Positions 19,201 through 27,475 of a stretch of 64,000 nucleotides of DNA are shown here, in pieces. The stretch comes from Treponema sp. JC4. GTDB taxonomy: Bacteria > Spirochaetota > Spirochaetia > Treponematales > Treponemataceae. The stretch's first letter is position 1. Every line of letters starts with the position of its first letter. The stretch lies in NCBI RefSeq assembly GCF_000260795.1, contig NZ_AJGU01000001.1, positions 186,001-250,000 of the forward strand, written 5' to 3'. The notes beneath the pieces are model-generated. The model ran no database searches and was not told where the DNA came from. It was given only the letters and a program-made list of their open reading frames with translations. The translations under genes were made by a program, and so were the position numbers.

Positions 19201-21027
19201 AAGGCTCCTGCCCGCCAGGTTGCCTCAATGCTCGAAAAAATGCTGGACATTTCAATTCCTGTTCCGCGTGATTTTGAGCACCGTTCAGCAGAAGAATACG
19301 AAGCTTATAAAAAATCACTTTCTTACCAGCTGCGTAACAGAATTATTCCGGGCTTTATCGTAGGTTGTGCTTTAATTCTGGTTGGAATTGGAATTTTCAA
19401 TTTTGCCAAGAACTGTATCTATAAACCTCTTAAGGCAAACTCCCTTTACAAGCAGGGCTATGCTCTTTTACAGACAGAAGAATATCCTCAGTCGGAAATC
19501 AAATTTGATGAAGCTGTAAAATACCGTCTCAGCCGTCCCTGGTTCTTCAATTATGCCCGCGGCTATCGTGACCACAAACAGTATCAGCGTGCCGAAAAAA
19601 TGTATCAGAATATCCTAATGTGCTTCCGTCATGATAAGGAAGCCGGTCTTGAATATGCCGACATGGAACTTTACGATATGGTAAATTATGAGCGTGCTGA
19701 AGAAATTGTTCGCCGCGAAGTTCTTGATTATCATATTAATGATGCCGACGGAATTCTTGAGCTTGGTGATATCTATCTTGAATGGGGAACTGAAAAAGAC
19801 CCTTCAAAACTGGATCTTGCCCGCGAACAGTATGCTTCTCTTATGCAGCTTTATAAGCCTAATAATCTCTATATTGGCCGTATGATGCGCTACTTTATCC
19901 GCTCAGACAAGCTTCGTCAGGTTCTGGAAATCCGCCAGAATTTTGATGAAACTAAGGAAAAATCACTTCCTGCAGATGACTGGACAGAGCTTTCCGGCTA
20001 TCTTCTTGATAAATATTATGGACCTCTTCCTGCAAGTCAGGAATATCTGCGCTTCCAGATTGACGGACTCCGCCGTCTTCTTTTGACTGCGGCTCATGCA
20101 AATCCGGAAAATCCTGTGGCTCTCTATAATCTTTCTAAATACTACGTTCTTTCTAACGAAAGCGAAAGGGTAGAAAACACCCTTAAAAATACCCTCAGAA
20201 AGTTTGATGCCGCTAAGTCTATCAAGCGCCGCGATCTTTACAAATATATTGATACCTACAAGCTTTTGGGCGAATATTACGAATCAAATGGTGAGCACGT
20301 TCAGGCTCAGGAGCAGTATGCGGAAGGAATTTCCCTTTATACTCAGGAACGTGATAACGCAGGCTTTGAAGGAAACAAGGATATCGGAAAGCTTTATGAA
20401 GATATGGCAGACTTAAAATACTTTGTTTCTGCTGATTATGATGACGCCCTTAAAAATTACATGTCTTCTGTTGAACTTGAAAACGACAGTCCTCAGATCC
20501 GTTACCGCATAGGCTTTATTCAGTATAATAACGATAACCTGACAGAAGCTCTTGGTTCCTTTATGAAGGCCGGAGACGGAAATATCAAGGAAAAGAATCT
20601 TATGCTGGCAATGGCAAATACCCTCAGCCTGCGCGGAGACGATTATGCAGCCGAAGGTTATTACAATCAGCTGGTTAAACGCCTTGATGAAGATGTTCTT
20701 GAACGCCAGATGGTATTCCCTCAGGTAAACGACAGTGATTACGACATTGTAAATACTTATCTTTGCGCATCAAACAACTACGGTGTAACACTTTACCGTC
20801 TTGCAAAAAGAACTGGAAACAGCAGCCTGAACGCAAAATCAATCGTTCAATTCCAGCAGTCAGTTCGAGCCTGGGATGCGCTTACACGTAACCAGAATAC
20901 GCTTTTGCGTCTGGGCGGAACAAACCTTGCTGAGCAGAATATAAAATATGTAACTCACAATTTCTCAGAATATGAGCCGGCAATTTATACAGAAATTCCA
21001 AAAACTCTGACAGATAATGAGAGGTAA
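16249..21027 (+). CDS. Acidic TPR membrane protein, flagellar-collar FlcA-like
   Basis: A 1592-residue protein in three parts. Residues 1-900 are acidic and repetitive, with PEPEPEPE runs and about six copies of an (L)NLDDMDFG motif. About 940-1030 is a globular piece beginning LSDAQYKVFLKNFSEYPLN. A single membrane helix (about 1033-1054, FIVGCALILVGIGIFNFA) is followed by about 530 residues of TPR-type helices outside. N-terminal MPGLSQLKKFNNDMLSLGNE and the C-terminal TPR half resemble, from memory, the spirochaetal periplasmic flagellar collar protein FlcA (Borrelia BB0326). If so it helps build the collar around the flagellar motor. The acidic arm looks lineage-specific. Next gene overlaps its stop. 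Confidence 0.7.
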   Translation: MPGLSQLKKFNNDMLSLGNEVTVRATRGEKPVKVEIPATIPDVDDSEDFVIGMPMNEIVKEEAPAPEDFSDITGIGAPAAETSGANDSAETSASSAPDMSDLLNLGMGMGGGDDAGEGGGDMPDLSMFEDEPEPEPEPEPEEIPISDLGLDALLAGAGFDEPEPEPEPEPDPAAIAERFPELAELAGSGVQPVEEELSDLPDLNSDLAELADIGDLDIPGIEKEATQEDVEAAAERLDLDNSFADDSALPSMEELTGEPVEEAAEVPSESFDFDADNLPSFDENIEADASPAEEVVPEAEPETETPVEAEASPAEDFSLEDIPELNELGIIEAQPEAASEAEAEVVPEAAEEPETVPEANPAEEEELAGLEPLDSIASQFVDNNKESAPKAFDVSDLDDLNLDDIPEVEIKSPKPKAARSGLFGEMPEDDMFDEFDLSGGFDDDEETNIHPETKSDKKDNGPKLFDNTGTNIEESAEEAESLDEIPVEEVKPAPSVEDINFDELSLDGLDIDGFEDMGAPAEAEEVPAETAEAEEVPVETAPEVAEEPAEEAEITEPEVAEELSDDEAIEETPVAEEGGISADDLNLDDMDFGPTETTGDEAFETPVEEAPAADESDTTGEGLDTSGLDDLNLDDMDFGTGEASEASEVPTEEAPAAETAEEPAEEVPAEETALSAADLNLDDMDFSMPEPAETDVEAEENVETADATDAAEPSTSDLFDLSDMDMPSMDDTIPAEDTSADISAESPSEEADMSAGDLNLDDMDFGSPDVAATSLEETPSDAADSPAVESDISAGDLNLDDMDFGLPSGDSGEELSMPDYTDAVAEEVSDNEDLSLDSLNSGIEESDEPVEAFDTTGMDDMDFGISDTDSQISEDDFLGGGDDDDFVIPGFSEIAEEKEEPAPKSKKTPKKEEPEESELDQPDFSEAIPGEELPPNTLSDAQYKVFLKNFSEYPLNVRLAFENFIVQDEFTEDAEFEVIEKIINKAPARQVASMLEKMLDISIPVPRDFEHRSAEEYEAYKKSLSYQLRNRIIPGFIVGCALILVGIGIFNFAKNCIYKPLKANSLYKQGYALLQTEEYPQSEIKFDEAVKYRLSRPWFFNYARGYRDHKQYQRAEKMYQNILMCFRHDKEAGLEYADMELYDMVNYERAEEIVRREVLDYHINDADGILELGDIYLEWGTEKDPSKLDLAREQYASLMQLYKPNNLYIGRMMRYFIRSDKLRQVLEIRQNFDETKEKSLPADDWTELSGYLLDKYYGPLPASQEYLRFQIDGLRRLLLTAAHANPENPVALYNLSKYYVLSNESERVENTLKNTLRKFDAAKSIKRRDLYKYIDTYKLLGEYYESNGEHVQAQEQYAEGISLYTQERDNAGFEGNKDIGKLYEDMADLKYFVSADYDDALKNYMSSVELENDSPQIRYRIGFIQYNNDNLTEALGSFMKAGDGNIKEKNLMLAMANTLSLRGDDYAAEGYYNQLVKRLDEDVLERQMVFPQVNDSDYDIVNTYLCASNNYGVTLYRLAKRTGNSSLNAKSIVQFQQSVRAWDALTRNQNTLLRLGGTNLAEQNIKYVTHNFSEYEPAIYTEIPKTLTDNER

Positions 21028-21032
21028 TGCAG

Positions 21033-21647
21033 ATGCAGAACAGCATTCAGTACGGTATCTATTTAAGACAAAAAGCAAACTCAATTGCCAAGGAACTTTT
21101 TAGAAAAAGCATTCATATCTGTTCAAGTTTTGTGCCCTTGTTTCTTGGTCTTGCCTATTATCCGACCTTATGGCTCTTGGTTTTTGCCCTTGCCGGTTAT
21201 TCTTTGTGTGAATTTTTACGCCTTAAGGGTGTTACAATTCCCCTTGTTTCAAAAATAACTGAGGTTGCAGCCCGTAAACGCGATGAAAACCGTTTTGTAC
21301 TTGGTCCTGTAACGCTTGTAATCGGAATAATTATTGCAGCCCTGCTTTTACCGCCGGAATGTGCAAAGGTTGGAATATTTGCACTTGCATTTGGAGACGG
21401 CCTTGCAAGTCTTTCCGGTAAGTTAATCGGAAAAATTACAATTCCTGGCAGCCACGGAAAAACAGTTGCCGGAAGCCTTACCTGTTTTCTTGCAGTTTAC
21501 ATTGCCACCTTCTGCTGCTGTCAGAACTGCTATGTAAGTCTTCTTACCGGCTGTGCAGCTATGATTCTGGAAATGCTGCCTCTTTCTGATTTTGATAATG
21601 TTTTGATTCCTGTAACAATCGGGCTTTTCTTTGGAATTGTAAGTTAG
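21033..21647 (+). CDS. Polyprenol/phytol kinase-like integral membrane protein
   Basis: A 204-residue protein with about six membrane helices and the conserved stretch FALAFGDGLASLSGKLIGK followed by SHGKTVAGSL, typical of the dolichol/phytol kinase and phosphatidate cytidylyltransferase-like group that uses CTP. Likely role: phosphorylation of a polyprenol or isoprenoid lipid; the substrate cannot be named. The start at 21033 is preferred over 21027 (which overlaps the upstream stop) because GAGAGG then lies 8 nt upstream. Probably in one transcript with the TPR giant. Confidence 0.7.
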   Translation: MQNSIQYGIYLRQKANSIAKELFRKSIHICSSFVPLFLGLAYYPTLWLLVFALAGYSLCEFLRLKGVTIPLVSKITEVAARKRDENRFVLGPVTLVIGIIIAALLLPPECAKVGIFALAFGDGLASLSGKLIGKITIPGSHGKTVAGSLTCFLAVYIATFCCCQNCYVSLLTGCAAMILEMLPLSDFDNVLIPVTIGLFFGIVS

Positions 21648-21667
21648 AAGGCCTCAAGTAAGCTAGA

Positions 21668-22546
21668 TTAAGAATTCCACAAATACTGATTGTGCAGTTC
21701 CTTAAAATAAAGCACTGTTCCCACCGAAAGAAAAATTACCCCGATAATCAGCTGAAAAAGTGTGTAGCAGTGCTTTAAAATCAAAGATCCCGTTCCAAGT
21801 ACAAAAAATCCCAGCGTAGTAATCTGAGAAAGTTCCCTCTTGTAATTATTCATGCACATAGAAAGTACAGAAATAATAACAGAAACAACTATGAATAATC
21901 TGATTATTTTAGAAAAGGCGGCAGCTGAAGTAAAATTCGGAAGAAGAATGCCTGTATTAATTGGAATAGAAAAAGCAACAAAGGTAGCCGCAACAATAAT
22001 AATCATACAGTTCTGTTCAAGATTCTGACGGTATTCTTCGCCGGAAAAAAGCACAAGCGCCATCAGCGAAACGGGACCCAGAAAAGTTCCTGTAAGAACT
22101 ATATTGTTAATTGCAATTAATGCAGTATGAAAACTTCCTGCAAGATTTAAAAGCGGAATAAAAATGCGGGCTGTATCCAGAAGAATTGAAAGCAAAAACA
22201 AAAGAAAGTAAGCAAGTTCTCCAGCCTGAGTCTTATAAAAAGCATATAATATAGTAAAACTTGTTCCGCAAAGATAAATGAACTGAAAGAAAATCCCGGA
22301 ATAGGAAAAAACAGGCTTAAAGCCGAATAAAAAGGAAGCTGGTGAGTTTTCCGGTAACTTTACTTCCGGGACACTAAGGTTTTTTGCAAAAATCTGGTAG
22401 TGAAAAAATATCAAGTCAAAAATGAAAACAATCAGTGTAAAAATAAAAAATCCCATGTAGAAACGATTTCGAGCTTTAATTGTCATAATAAAAAAAATAA
22501 CAGTAAAGACTTTTTCTGTAAAGCCGAAAATAAAGTGATAGACCAT
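21668..22546 (-). CDS. Multi-pass membrane protein, unknown
   Basis: A 292-residue, strongly hydrophobic protein with about eight predicted membrane helices and Lys/Arg-rich short loops. I do not recognise the family; the number and spacing of helices recall the membrane part of 7TM-type signalling proteins without the attached domains. No Shine-Dalgarno sequence at 22546, so the start may be further in (for example the Met at residue 21). Divergent from the secreted protein gene at 22564, convergent with 21033-21647. Confidence 0.6.
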   Translation of the reverse strand: MVYHFIFGFTEKVFTVIFFIMTIKARNRFYMGFFIFTLIVFIFDLIFFHYQIFAKNLSVPEVKLPENSPASFLFGFKPVFSYSGIFFQFIYLCGTSFTILYAFYKTQAGELAYFLLFLLSILLDTARIFIPLLNLAGSFHTALIAINNIVLTGTFLGPVSLMALVLFSGEEYRQNLEQNCMIIIVAATFVAFSIPINTGILLPNFTSAAAFSKIIRLFIVVSVIISVLSMCMNNYKRELSQITTLGFFVLGTGSLILKHCYTLFQLIIGVIFLSVGTVLYFKELHNQYLWNS

Positions 22547-22563
22547 AATTTTTGGGAGGATTT

Positions 22564-23271
22564 ATGAAAAAATCGTTCTTGTGCAGTTTTGCTTTTTTAC
22601 TGGCTGCTACAGCATTAAATGCGGGGGATGTTGCCTCTTTTGTAGATAAAGGATTTTCAGCAGACGGAAAATATTATGTTTTTGCTCAGTATGGAAAAAC
22701 AGATAAAAAGTTTCAGGGATGGGCAGAAATTTATCAGGTTGATATTGCCGCAAATGACTATGTAGATTCCGGCGTTTTCAAGACACGTCCGTCTGCTGCA
22801 ACTGCCGACAAAAACGGAAAGGCTGTTTATGACGAGCTGGAAGCAAAGTCTGCTTCTTATATAAATGGGCTCAACTGTAAAAGAGCAAACGCAGAGCACG
22901 TGCTTTATATTCTTGATGATGTTCATAAAACTGGAACAGACGAAATTGTATTCAAGGATTTTACAAGCGCAGATCTTGAAAATCAGAATTCTTACAGAAT
23001 TACTCTGGTTCCAACAATCAATGGTAAAGGAAAAAATGCCCGTTCATCTTTCTATATAAATCTTGAAAAATATGATGCCGATGGCTACGTGCTCAGCACC
23101 CAGAGAATCGGTTCTCCTTCTATCAGCCGCAAGGGAGTTACAAATTATAAGATTGAACGCATCTTCCGCGATGAGTGCGGAAAAAATCTTATCTTTGTAA
23201 TTGAAAAGCATTATGAAGATGATGCAGGCCTTTCTGTGCGCTACATGGTAGAGGCTGCAAAACTCAGATAA
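22564..23271 (+). CDS. Secreted protein, DUF2259-like
   Basis: A 235-residue protein with a clear cleavable signal peptide (MKKSFLCSFAFLLAATALNA). The mature part opens GFSADGKYYVFAQYG and AEIYQVDIA, similar to what I recall of the predicted secreted family DUF2259, with tandem beta-rich halves. The ATG at 22564 follows GGGAGGA at good spacing, so the upstream in-frame start at 22552 is not used. Role unknown; probably periplasmic. Confidence 0.7.
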   Translation: MKKSFLCSFAFLLAATALNAGDVASFVDKGFSADGKYYVFAQYGKTDKKFQGWAEIYQVDIAANDYVDSGVFKTRPSAATADKNGKAVYDELEAKSASYINGLNCKRANAEHVLYILDDVHKTGTDEIVFKDFTSADLENQNSYRITLVPTINGKGKNARSSFYINLEKYDADGYVLSTQRIGSPSISRKGVTNYKIERIFRDECGKNLIFVIEKHYEDDAGLSVRYMVEAAKLR

Positions 23272-23364
23272 AATTGCAGAATTTTTAAACTTTTTTTGAA
23301 AAATACTTCCGATTTTTAACAGTCTGCGACTAGTGTATATGTAGAAAATAAAAAGAGGAAGCCT

Positions 23365-24507
23365 ATGAAAAAGTACAAACAAATTATTCTGTCTTTAGTA
23401 CAGACTATCTTGATTACAGGCATTACGCTATTCAGCGTAATGCCTTTTTCATGTAAGGTGACTCCTGAGGGAGTTCAGATTGTGGGCGGAGATTATGCGT
23501 CTCCTGTAATAGAAAATATTGAAGTGGTTGACGAAAACTCGCTTCAAATCAGCTTTTCGGAAAAGGTGAAGGTTACGGGAGCTGTGCTTTCGCCCTTCAT
23601 TGAAGGAATTTCAGATTCCTATTCCCATTCAAAAACAGAAGAACTTTCTACGGCTCTGAAAGCTGCAAGCGGGGGCTATGGGAAAATTCCTGTTACCATC
23701 GAAGCTCAGGAAGATGAAAAAACGATAGTTTTTAATTTTACCTCTTCTACGATTATCGGGAATTCTTATGAACTTTATGCCGTAGTTGAAGATCAGATTG
23801 GAAATACTCTTACCTTTTCAACCCGTTTTACCGGCTATAATTCACGCGTTCCTCAGATGATTATGACAGAACTGTATTTTTACAACGAGTCTAATAAAGA
23901 GAAAAGCCTCTTGCGTACGGAATATGTAGAACTTCTTGCCCTTAGTGACGGAAACCTTGCAAATCTTTGCCTTTATGGTGCCAGCAAGGGAATTGAAAAA
24001 GGATATAATTTCCCGCCGATCGAAGTTCATAAGGGTGAAATCCTTCTTGTTCACCTGCGTCAGAAGGGGGAGGGCTGTATTTCAGAAGAAGGTGAGGATT
24101 TGAATCTGGCTGCCAGCGGAATTTCTCCTGCCGGGATTCGTGATTTGTGGACTTCTGATAAGGATTTATGTTATACGAAAAGTGCAGATGCCCTTATTCT
24201 TGAAAACAAGGCAAGTTCCCAGATTCTTGACGGAGTCTGCTTTGCAAATCCTGAGGCACTGGAATGGAAAAGTAATGTTCTGCTTGCCGTTGAGCGCCTT
24301 TATAATTACGGAATCATAGACAGCATGGATATTTCTGATGCAGTAAGAAAGCCAAAGAATGACAGTGCAGCAAAGTCACTTACAAGAATTGATGCAGAAG
24401 ATATTAAAAATAATATAGAAGAAAATGATTATCTGGAAGAGGATTATCCTTTGGAAAGTCCTGCCTCTAACTGGGAAATGGCAGCCCGGTCTGAAGGGAG
24501 AATTTGA
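23365..24507 (+). CDS. Lipoprotein with Ig-like and lamin-tail-like domains
   Basis: A 380-residue protein with signal peptide and lipobox MPFSC (Cys at about residue 30). Residues 45-155 read as a bacterial Ig-like module (SPVIENIEVVDENSLQISF). Residues about 165-320 (MIMTELYF, then YVELLALSDGNLANLCLYG) resemble a lamin-tail (LTD) beta-sandwich. The C-terminus is acidic. AGAGGA precedes the ATG. Transcribed alone or with the next gene; the AGTGTATAT word about 35 nt upstream recurs at two other genes (see findings). Function unknown, likely surface. Confidence 0.72.
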   Translation: MKKYKQIILSLVQTILITGITLFSVMPFSCKVTPEGVQIVGGDYASPVIENIEVVDENSLQISFSEKVKVTGAVLSPFIEGISDSYSHSKTEELSTALKAASGGYGKIPVTIEAQEDEKTIVFNFTSSTIIGNSYELYAVVEDQIGNTLTFSTRFTGYNSRVPQMIMTELYFYNESNKEKSLLRTEYVELLALSDGNLANLCLYGASKGIEKGYNFPPIEVHKGEILLVHLRQKGEGCISEEGEDLNLAASGISPAGIRDLWTSDKDLCYTKSADALILENKASSQILDGVCFANPEALEWKSNVLLAVERLYNYGIIDSMDISDAVRKPKNDSAAKSLTRIDAEDIKNNIEENDYLEEDYPLESPASNWEMAARSEGRI

Positions 24508-24514
24508 AAGTAGA

Positions 24515-24544
24515 TTGTAAAATTCTGCAAACTTGTGTTAAACT
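24515..24544 (+). promoter_or_regulatory. Leaderless-type promoter of the U32 gene
   Basis: TTGTAA (24515-24520), 18 bp, TAAACT (24539-24544), 6 nt, ATG at 24551. The -10 box matches consensus at four of six bases. Confidence 0.5.
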
Positions 24545-24550
24545 ATCCAA

Positions 24551-26839
24551 ATGGTTGAATTATTAGCTCCTGCGGGAAATATTGAATCTTTGGATGCAGC
24601 AATCGGCGAAGGTGCCGATGCAGTTTATTTGGGACTGAAGAGTTTTAACGCGCGCCTTAGAACATCAAATTTTGCATGGAATCAGTTTGAGGCGGCTGTA
24701 GAAACTCTTCACCGTCAGAACAAGAAAATTTACGTAACAGTTAATACTGTAAGCGAAGAGCGCGAAACTGAGCGTCTTTACCGCTTTTTATCTTATCTCA
24801 ATGAAGTTGGACCAGACGGCCTTATTGTGCAGGATTATGCTATCATGCGCATGGCTCAGGAATTCTTTCCGAATATGGAACTTCATGCTTCTACTCAGAT
24901 GAACGTAGAAAGCACTGCCGCAGTACGCCTTTTGCAGAAGCAGGGGGTAAAACGAATGGTGCTTGCTCGAGAACTGGGACTGGAAGAAATTCAGAAAATA
25001 AAAAACGAAACAGGCGCAAACCTTGAAGTTTTTGTTCACGGAGCTCTTTGTGTAAGTGAATCGGGCCTCTGTCTCTTTTCAAGCTTCTTAGGCGGAAAGT
25101 CTGCTAACCGGGGAATGTGTGCTCAGGCCTGCCGCCGCTACTACAATGCAGAAGTTTCCGGTGGAATTAAGAGCGGTTACTACTTTTCTCCTTGTGATCT
25201 TCAGCTTATAGATCATATTCCGGATCTTATTGAAGCCGGTGTTGATTCTTTTAAGATTGAAGGACGCATGAAGAGTGCCGAATACGTTGGCAGTGTAGTT
25301 GCAGCTTACCGTTATGTAATTGATCATTATAAGGAAGATAAAAAAGGCGCAATTGCAGCCGGCAAACGTATGCTTGCTTCTGATTTTGCCCGTTCAAAAA
25401 CAGACTACTGGTACGGCTTTAAGACTCTTGATGATGGCGTTAAAAACTCTGCCCAGAAGATTTTGAATCCTGACCAGGCTGGCGGAACCGGTATTTATCT
25501 TGGAAAAATCTCTGCAATTAAGGCAGCACCTCGTGAACTTGTAGAGGCTATCCGCGCTAATGCAAATCCTGATACTCCTCAGGAGCAGATAAATGTAAAA
25601 ATGGCCTGTCTTTCCGGCGGTTCATACGACCCTGATCCGGGTGATTCAATCCGTCTTCATAAAAAGGACGATACTGGCCGCGTAAGCCACAAAATCCGCT
25701 CTGTTGAACTTGATGAAGAAAAAGGAAAACGCTGGATTGATATTCCGGGCGGCTTTGCTGTTGGTGATGAAGTTTACCTTTTGCAGATTAAGTCAGGCTC
25801 AAAACGCTATCAGCGAGTTTTGCCGGGTGACCTTGGCCGTTACCGCAAGCAGCCTAAAGATGAAATGCTTCCGATTCTTGACCTTACACCGGTAAAAGAT
25901 AAGGAACTTGCTTACTTTCCGGACGGCATTTATGCCCAGGTTTCTTCTATTGCAGATGTCTTTGCAGTTCAGGGCTTAAAACCTGTTCGTCTCATTCTGG
26001 AATATAACTCAGAAACTTCATATGACCTTTTGAATCATAAGACTGTCCTGCCTTTCTCCAAAAAGCAGATTTTTATTTCGCTTGATCCTTTCTGTAGTCC
26101 TCTTCAGGAAGACCAGCTTAAAAATGAACTTACAGCCCTTGTAGAAGACGGCTATAAAAACTTTGTAGTAAACAACCTTGCCCACATTCAGATGCTCAAA
26201 TCTATGGGCGTTAATATGGTTGCAGGTCCTTACCTTTATACCTTCAACCGCTGGGCAGTTTCCTGGCTTGAAAACCTTAACATCGGAGCCTTTATTTCTC
26301 CGTATGAAAATTCAAGAAAGAATCTTGAAGCAACTTACGAAGAAAAAGTGCGTTCCCGTGTTCTGGTGCCAGTCTTTGCATACCCGGCTCTTTTCCGCAT
26401 GCGCTTTAAAATGCCTTCTGACTATGATTTTACTTTCTTCTCTGATAAAGAGGAAAAAATGTTCAAAATCAGCTCTACTCAGGACGGTTCTTTTGTAATG
26501 CCGGAAGAACCATTCAGCATTGTAGATAAGGTAAATATTCTGCAGGGCTCAGGCTTTAAGAAACTCCTTGTTGATTTTTCAAAGACAAAGGTTTCAAAAA
26601 GCCAGATAAAAGCCATTATGACTTCGCTTGTTAAGCAGCAGCCTCTCCCAGAAATTTCCAGATTCAACTGGAAAGACGGTTTTTATAATCCGGAAAAACT
26701 TGAGGAATATAAAGCTGCCGCTGAACGTGCCGCTGCCGCAAAGGCAAAGGGAACTGCACCTGCAAGAAGCCCTTCTTCAAGAGCTACTCCTGCAAAAGGC
26801 AGACCTGGCGCAAAGTTCAAAGGACGTAAAAAACGCTAG
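24551..26839 (+). CDS. U32 family protein (RlhA/TrhP-like RNA hydroxylation)
   Basis: A 762-residue protein. Residues 1-270 are the U32 TIM-barrel-like domain (LLAPAGNIESLDAAIGEGADAVYLG, IVQDYAIMRMAQEFFPNMELHASTQ). The conserved cysteine cluster lies at about 160-220: HGALCVSESGLC, NRGMCAQACRR and SPCDL, which can bind an iron-sulfur cluster. Such proteins were long called peptidases but E. coli members hydroxylate cytidine in 23S rRNA (RlhA) or uridine in tRNA (TrhP). The long C-terminal part fits RlhA better than TrhP. The tail is basic (about 40 residues, Ala/Lys/Arg-rich), perhaps binding RNA. The stop shares CTAG with the stop of ssb. Confidence 0.82.
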   Translation: MVELLAPAGNIESLDAAIGEGADAVYLGLKSFNARLRTSNFAWNQFEAAVETLHRQNKKIYVTVNTVSEERETERLYRFLSYLNEVGPDGLIVQDYAIMRMAQEFFPNMELHASTQMNVESTAAVRLLQKQGVKRMVLARELGLEEIQKIKNETGANLEVFVHGALCVSESGLCLFSSFLGGKSANRGMCAQACRRYYNAEVSGGIKSGYYFSPCDLQLIDHIPDLIEAGVDSFKIEGRMKSAEYVGSVVAAYRYVIDHYKEDKKGAIAAGKRMLASDFARSKTDYWYGFKTLDDGVKNSAQKILNPDQAGGTGIYLGKISAIKAAPRELVEAIRANANPDTPQEQINVKMACLSGGSYDPDPGDSIRLHKKDDTGRVSHKIRSVELDEEKGKRWIDIPGGFAVGDEVYLLQIKSGSKRYQRVLPGDLGRYRKQPKDEMLPILDLTPVKDKELAYFPDGIYAQVSSIADVFAVQGLKPVRLILEYNSETSYDLLNHKTVLPFSKKQIFISLDPFCSPLQEDQLKNELTALVEDGYKNFVVNNLAHIQMLKSMGVNMVAGPYLYTFNRWAVSWLENLNIGAFISPYENSRKNLEATYEEKVRSRVLVPVFAYPALFRMRFKMPSDYDFTFFSDKEEKMFKISSTQDGSFVMPEEPFSIVDKVNILQGSGFKKLLVDFSKTKVSKSQIKAIMTSLVKQQPLPEISRFNWKDGFYNPEKLEEYKAAAERAAAAKAKGTAPARSPSSRATPAKGRPGAKFKGRKKR

Positions 26840-27273
26840 AAAACCGTTTCTTCTGCAGAAGTTTCAAGACTGGCTGAGCTTGCCTGACTTTCGACCTCTT
26901 CTGCAGAAGCCTCTTCTTCTTCGTTTGCCATTACAGAATTGTTGAACTTTGGTTTGTATTCAATGTGTTCTGCAACTACATAAACCCTGCTGGCAGTTTT
27001 TCCGTCCTTATCCTTCCATCTGTCCTGCTTGATTCGTCCCACGACTCTCATGCCCTGACCCTTATCAACTTTCTTTTTACAGTATTCCGCGAGCTTTCCG
27101 TAAGCTTCCACATCAAAATACGACACTTCAGAAACGCCTTCATTATTACGGCTTTTGTACCAGCGGTTTACTGCAACCGGAAATCTGCATACAAAAAAGC
27201 CTGCTTTTGGCTCCGAAAATTCTGCCTTTTTTACGGCATTTCCTTCAATAATCAAAGAATTCAACTGATTCAT
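26836..27273 (-). CDS. ssb: Single-stranded DNA-binding protein
   Basis: A 145-residue OB-fold protein that coats single-stranded DNA in replication and repair. MNQLNSLIIEGNAVKKAEF, RWYKSRNNE, VEAYGKLAEYCKKKVDKGQGMRVVGRI-type core motifs are present. The last 35 residues are acidic and low-complexity but end ETSAEETVF rather than the usual DDDIPF, still acidic with a terminal Phe. The start at 27273 is chosen because GAGG lies 6 nt upstream; an in-frame ATG at 27285 is possible. Convergent with the U32 gene, with overlapping stops. Confidence 0.9.
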   Translation of the reverse strand: MNQLNSLIIEGNAVKKAEFSEPKAGFFVCRFPVAVNRWYKSRNNEGVSEVSYFDVEAYGKLAEYCKKKVDKGQGMRVVGRIKQDRWKDKDGKTASRVYVVAEHIEYKPKFNNSVMANEEEEASAEEVESQASSASLETSAEETVF

Positions 27274-27333
27274 ATAAAACCTCATACCTTTTAGTTTTTT
27301 GCTTTTTCCGGCCGGGAAAAATGTTGAACTTCA

Positions 27334-27382
27334 ACATATATACACTTCCCCTGATTTTGAGGTTTTGACAAAAATTTTGAAA
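27334..27382 (-). promoter_or_regulatory. Candidate ssb promoter region with shared box
   Basis: Minus strand: a GTCAAAAC box, 15 bp, then AGTGTATATAT. The same arrangement with the same 15-bp spacing lies upstream of the Rpn gene at 35888-35921. The TATATA part is a plausible -10 box; the GTCAAAAC box could be a regulator site. Confidence 0.5.
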
Positions 27383-27475
27383 AAAAATTCGAGAAATTTA
27401 AAGAAATTTTTCAAATTATCTATACAAATTTACGAGATGAGCCAAAATTTACTGTCTGATAACAAAAGCTAAGAA
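27383..27475. other. AT-rich gap, no gene
   Basis: A run of A/T-rich sequence between the ssb promoter and the stop of the next minus-strand gene. Several AAATTT-type inverted words are seen but no convincing terminator with a GC stem. Confidence 0.5.
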
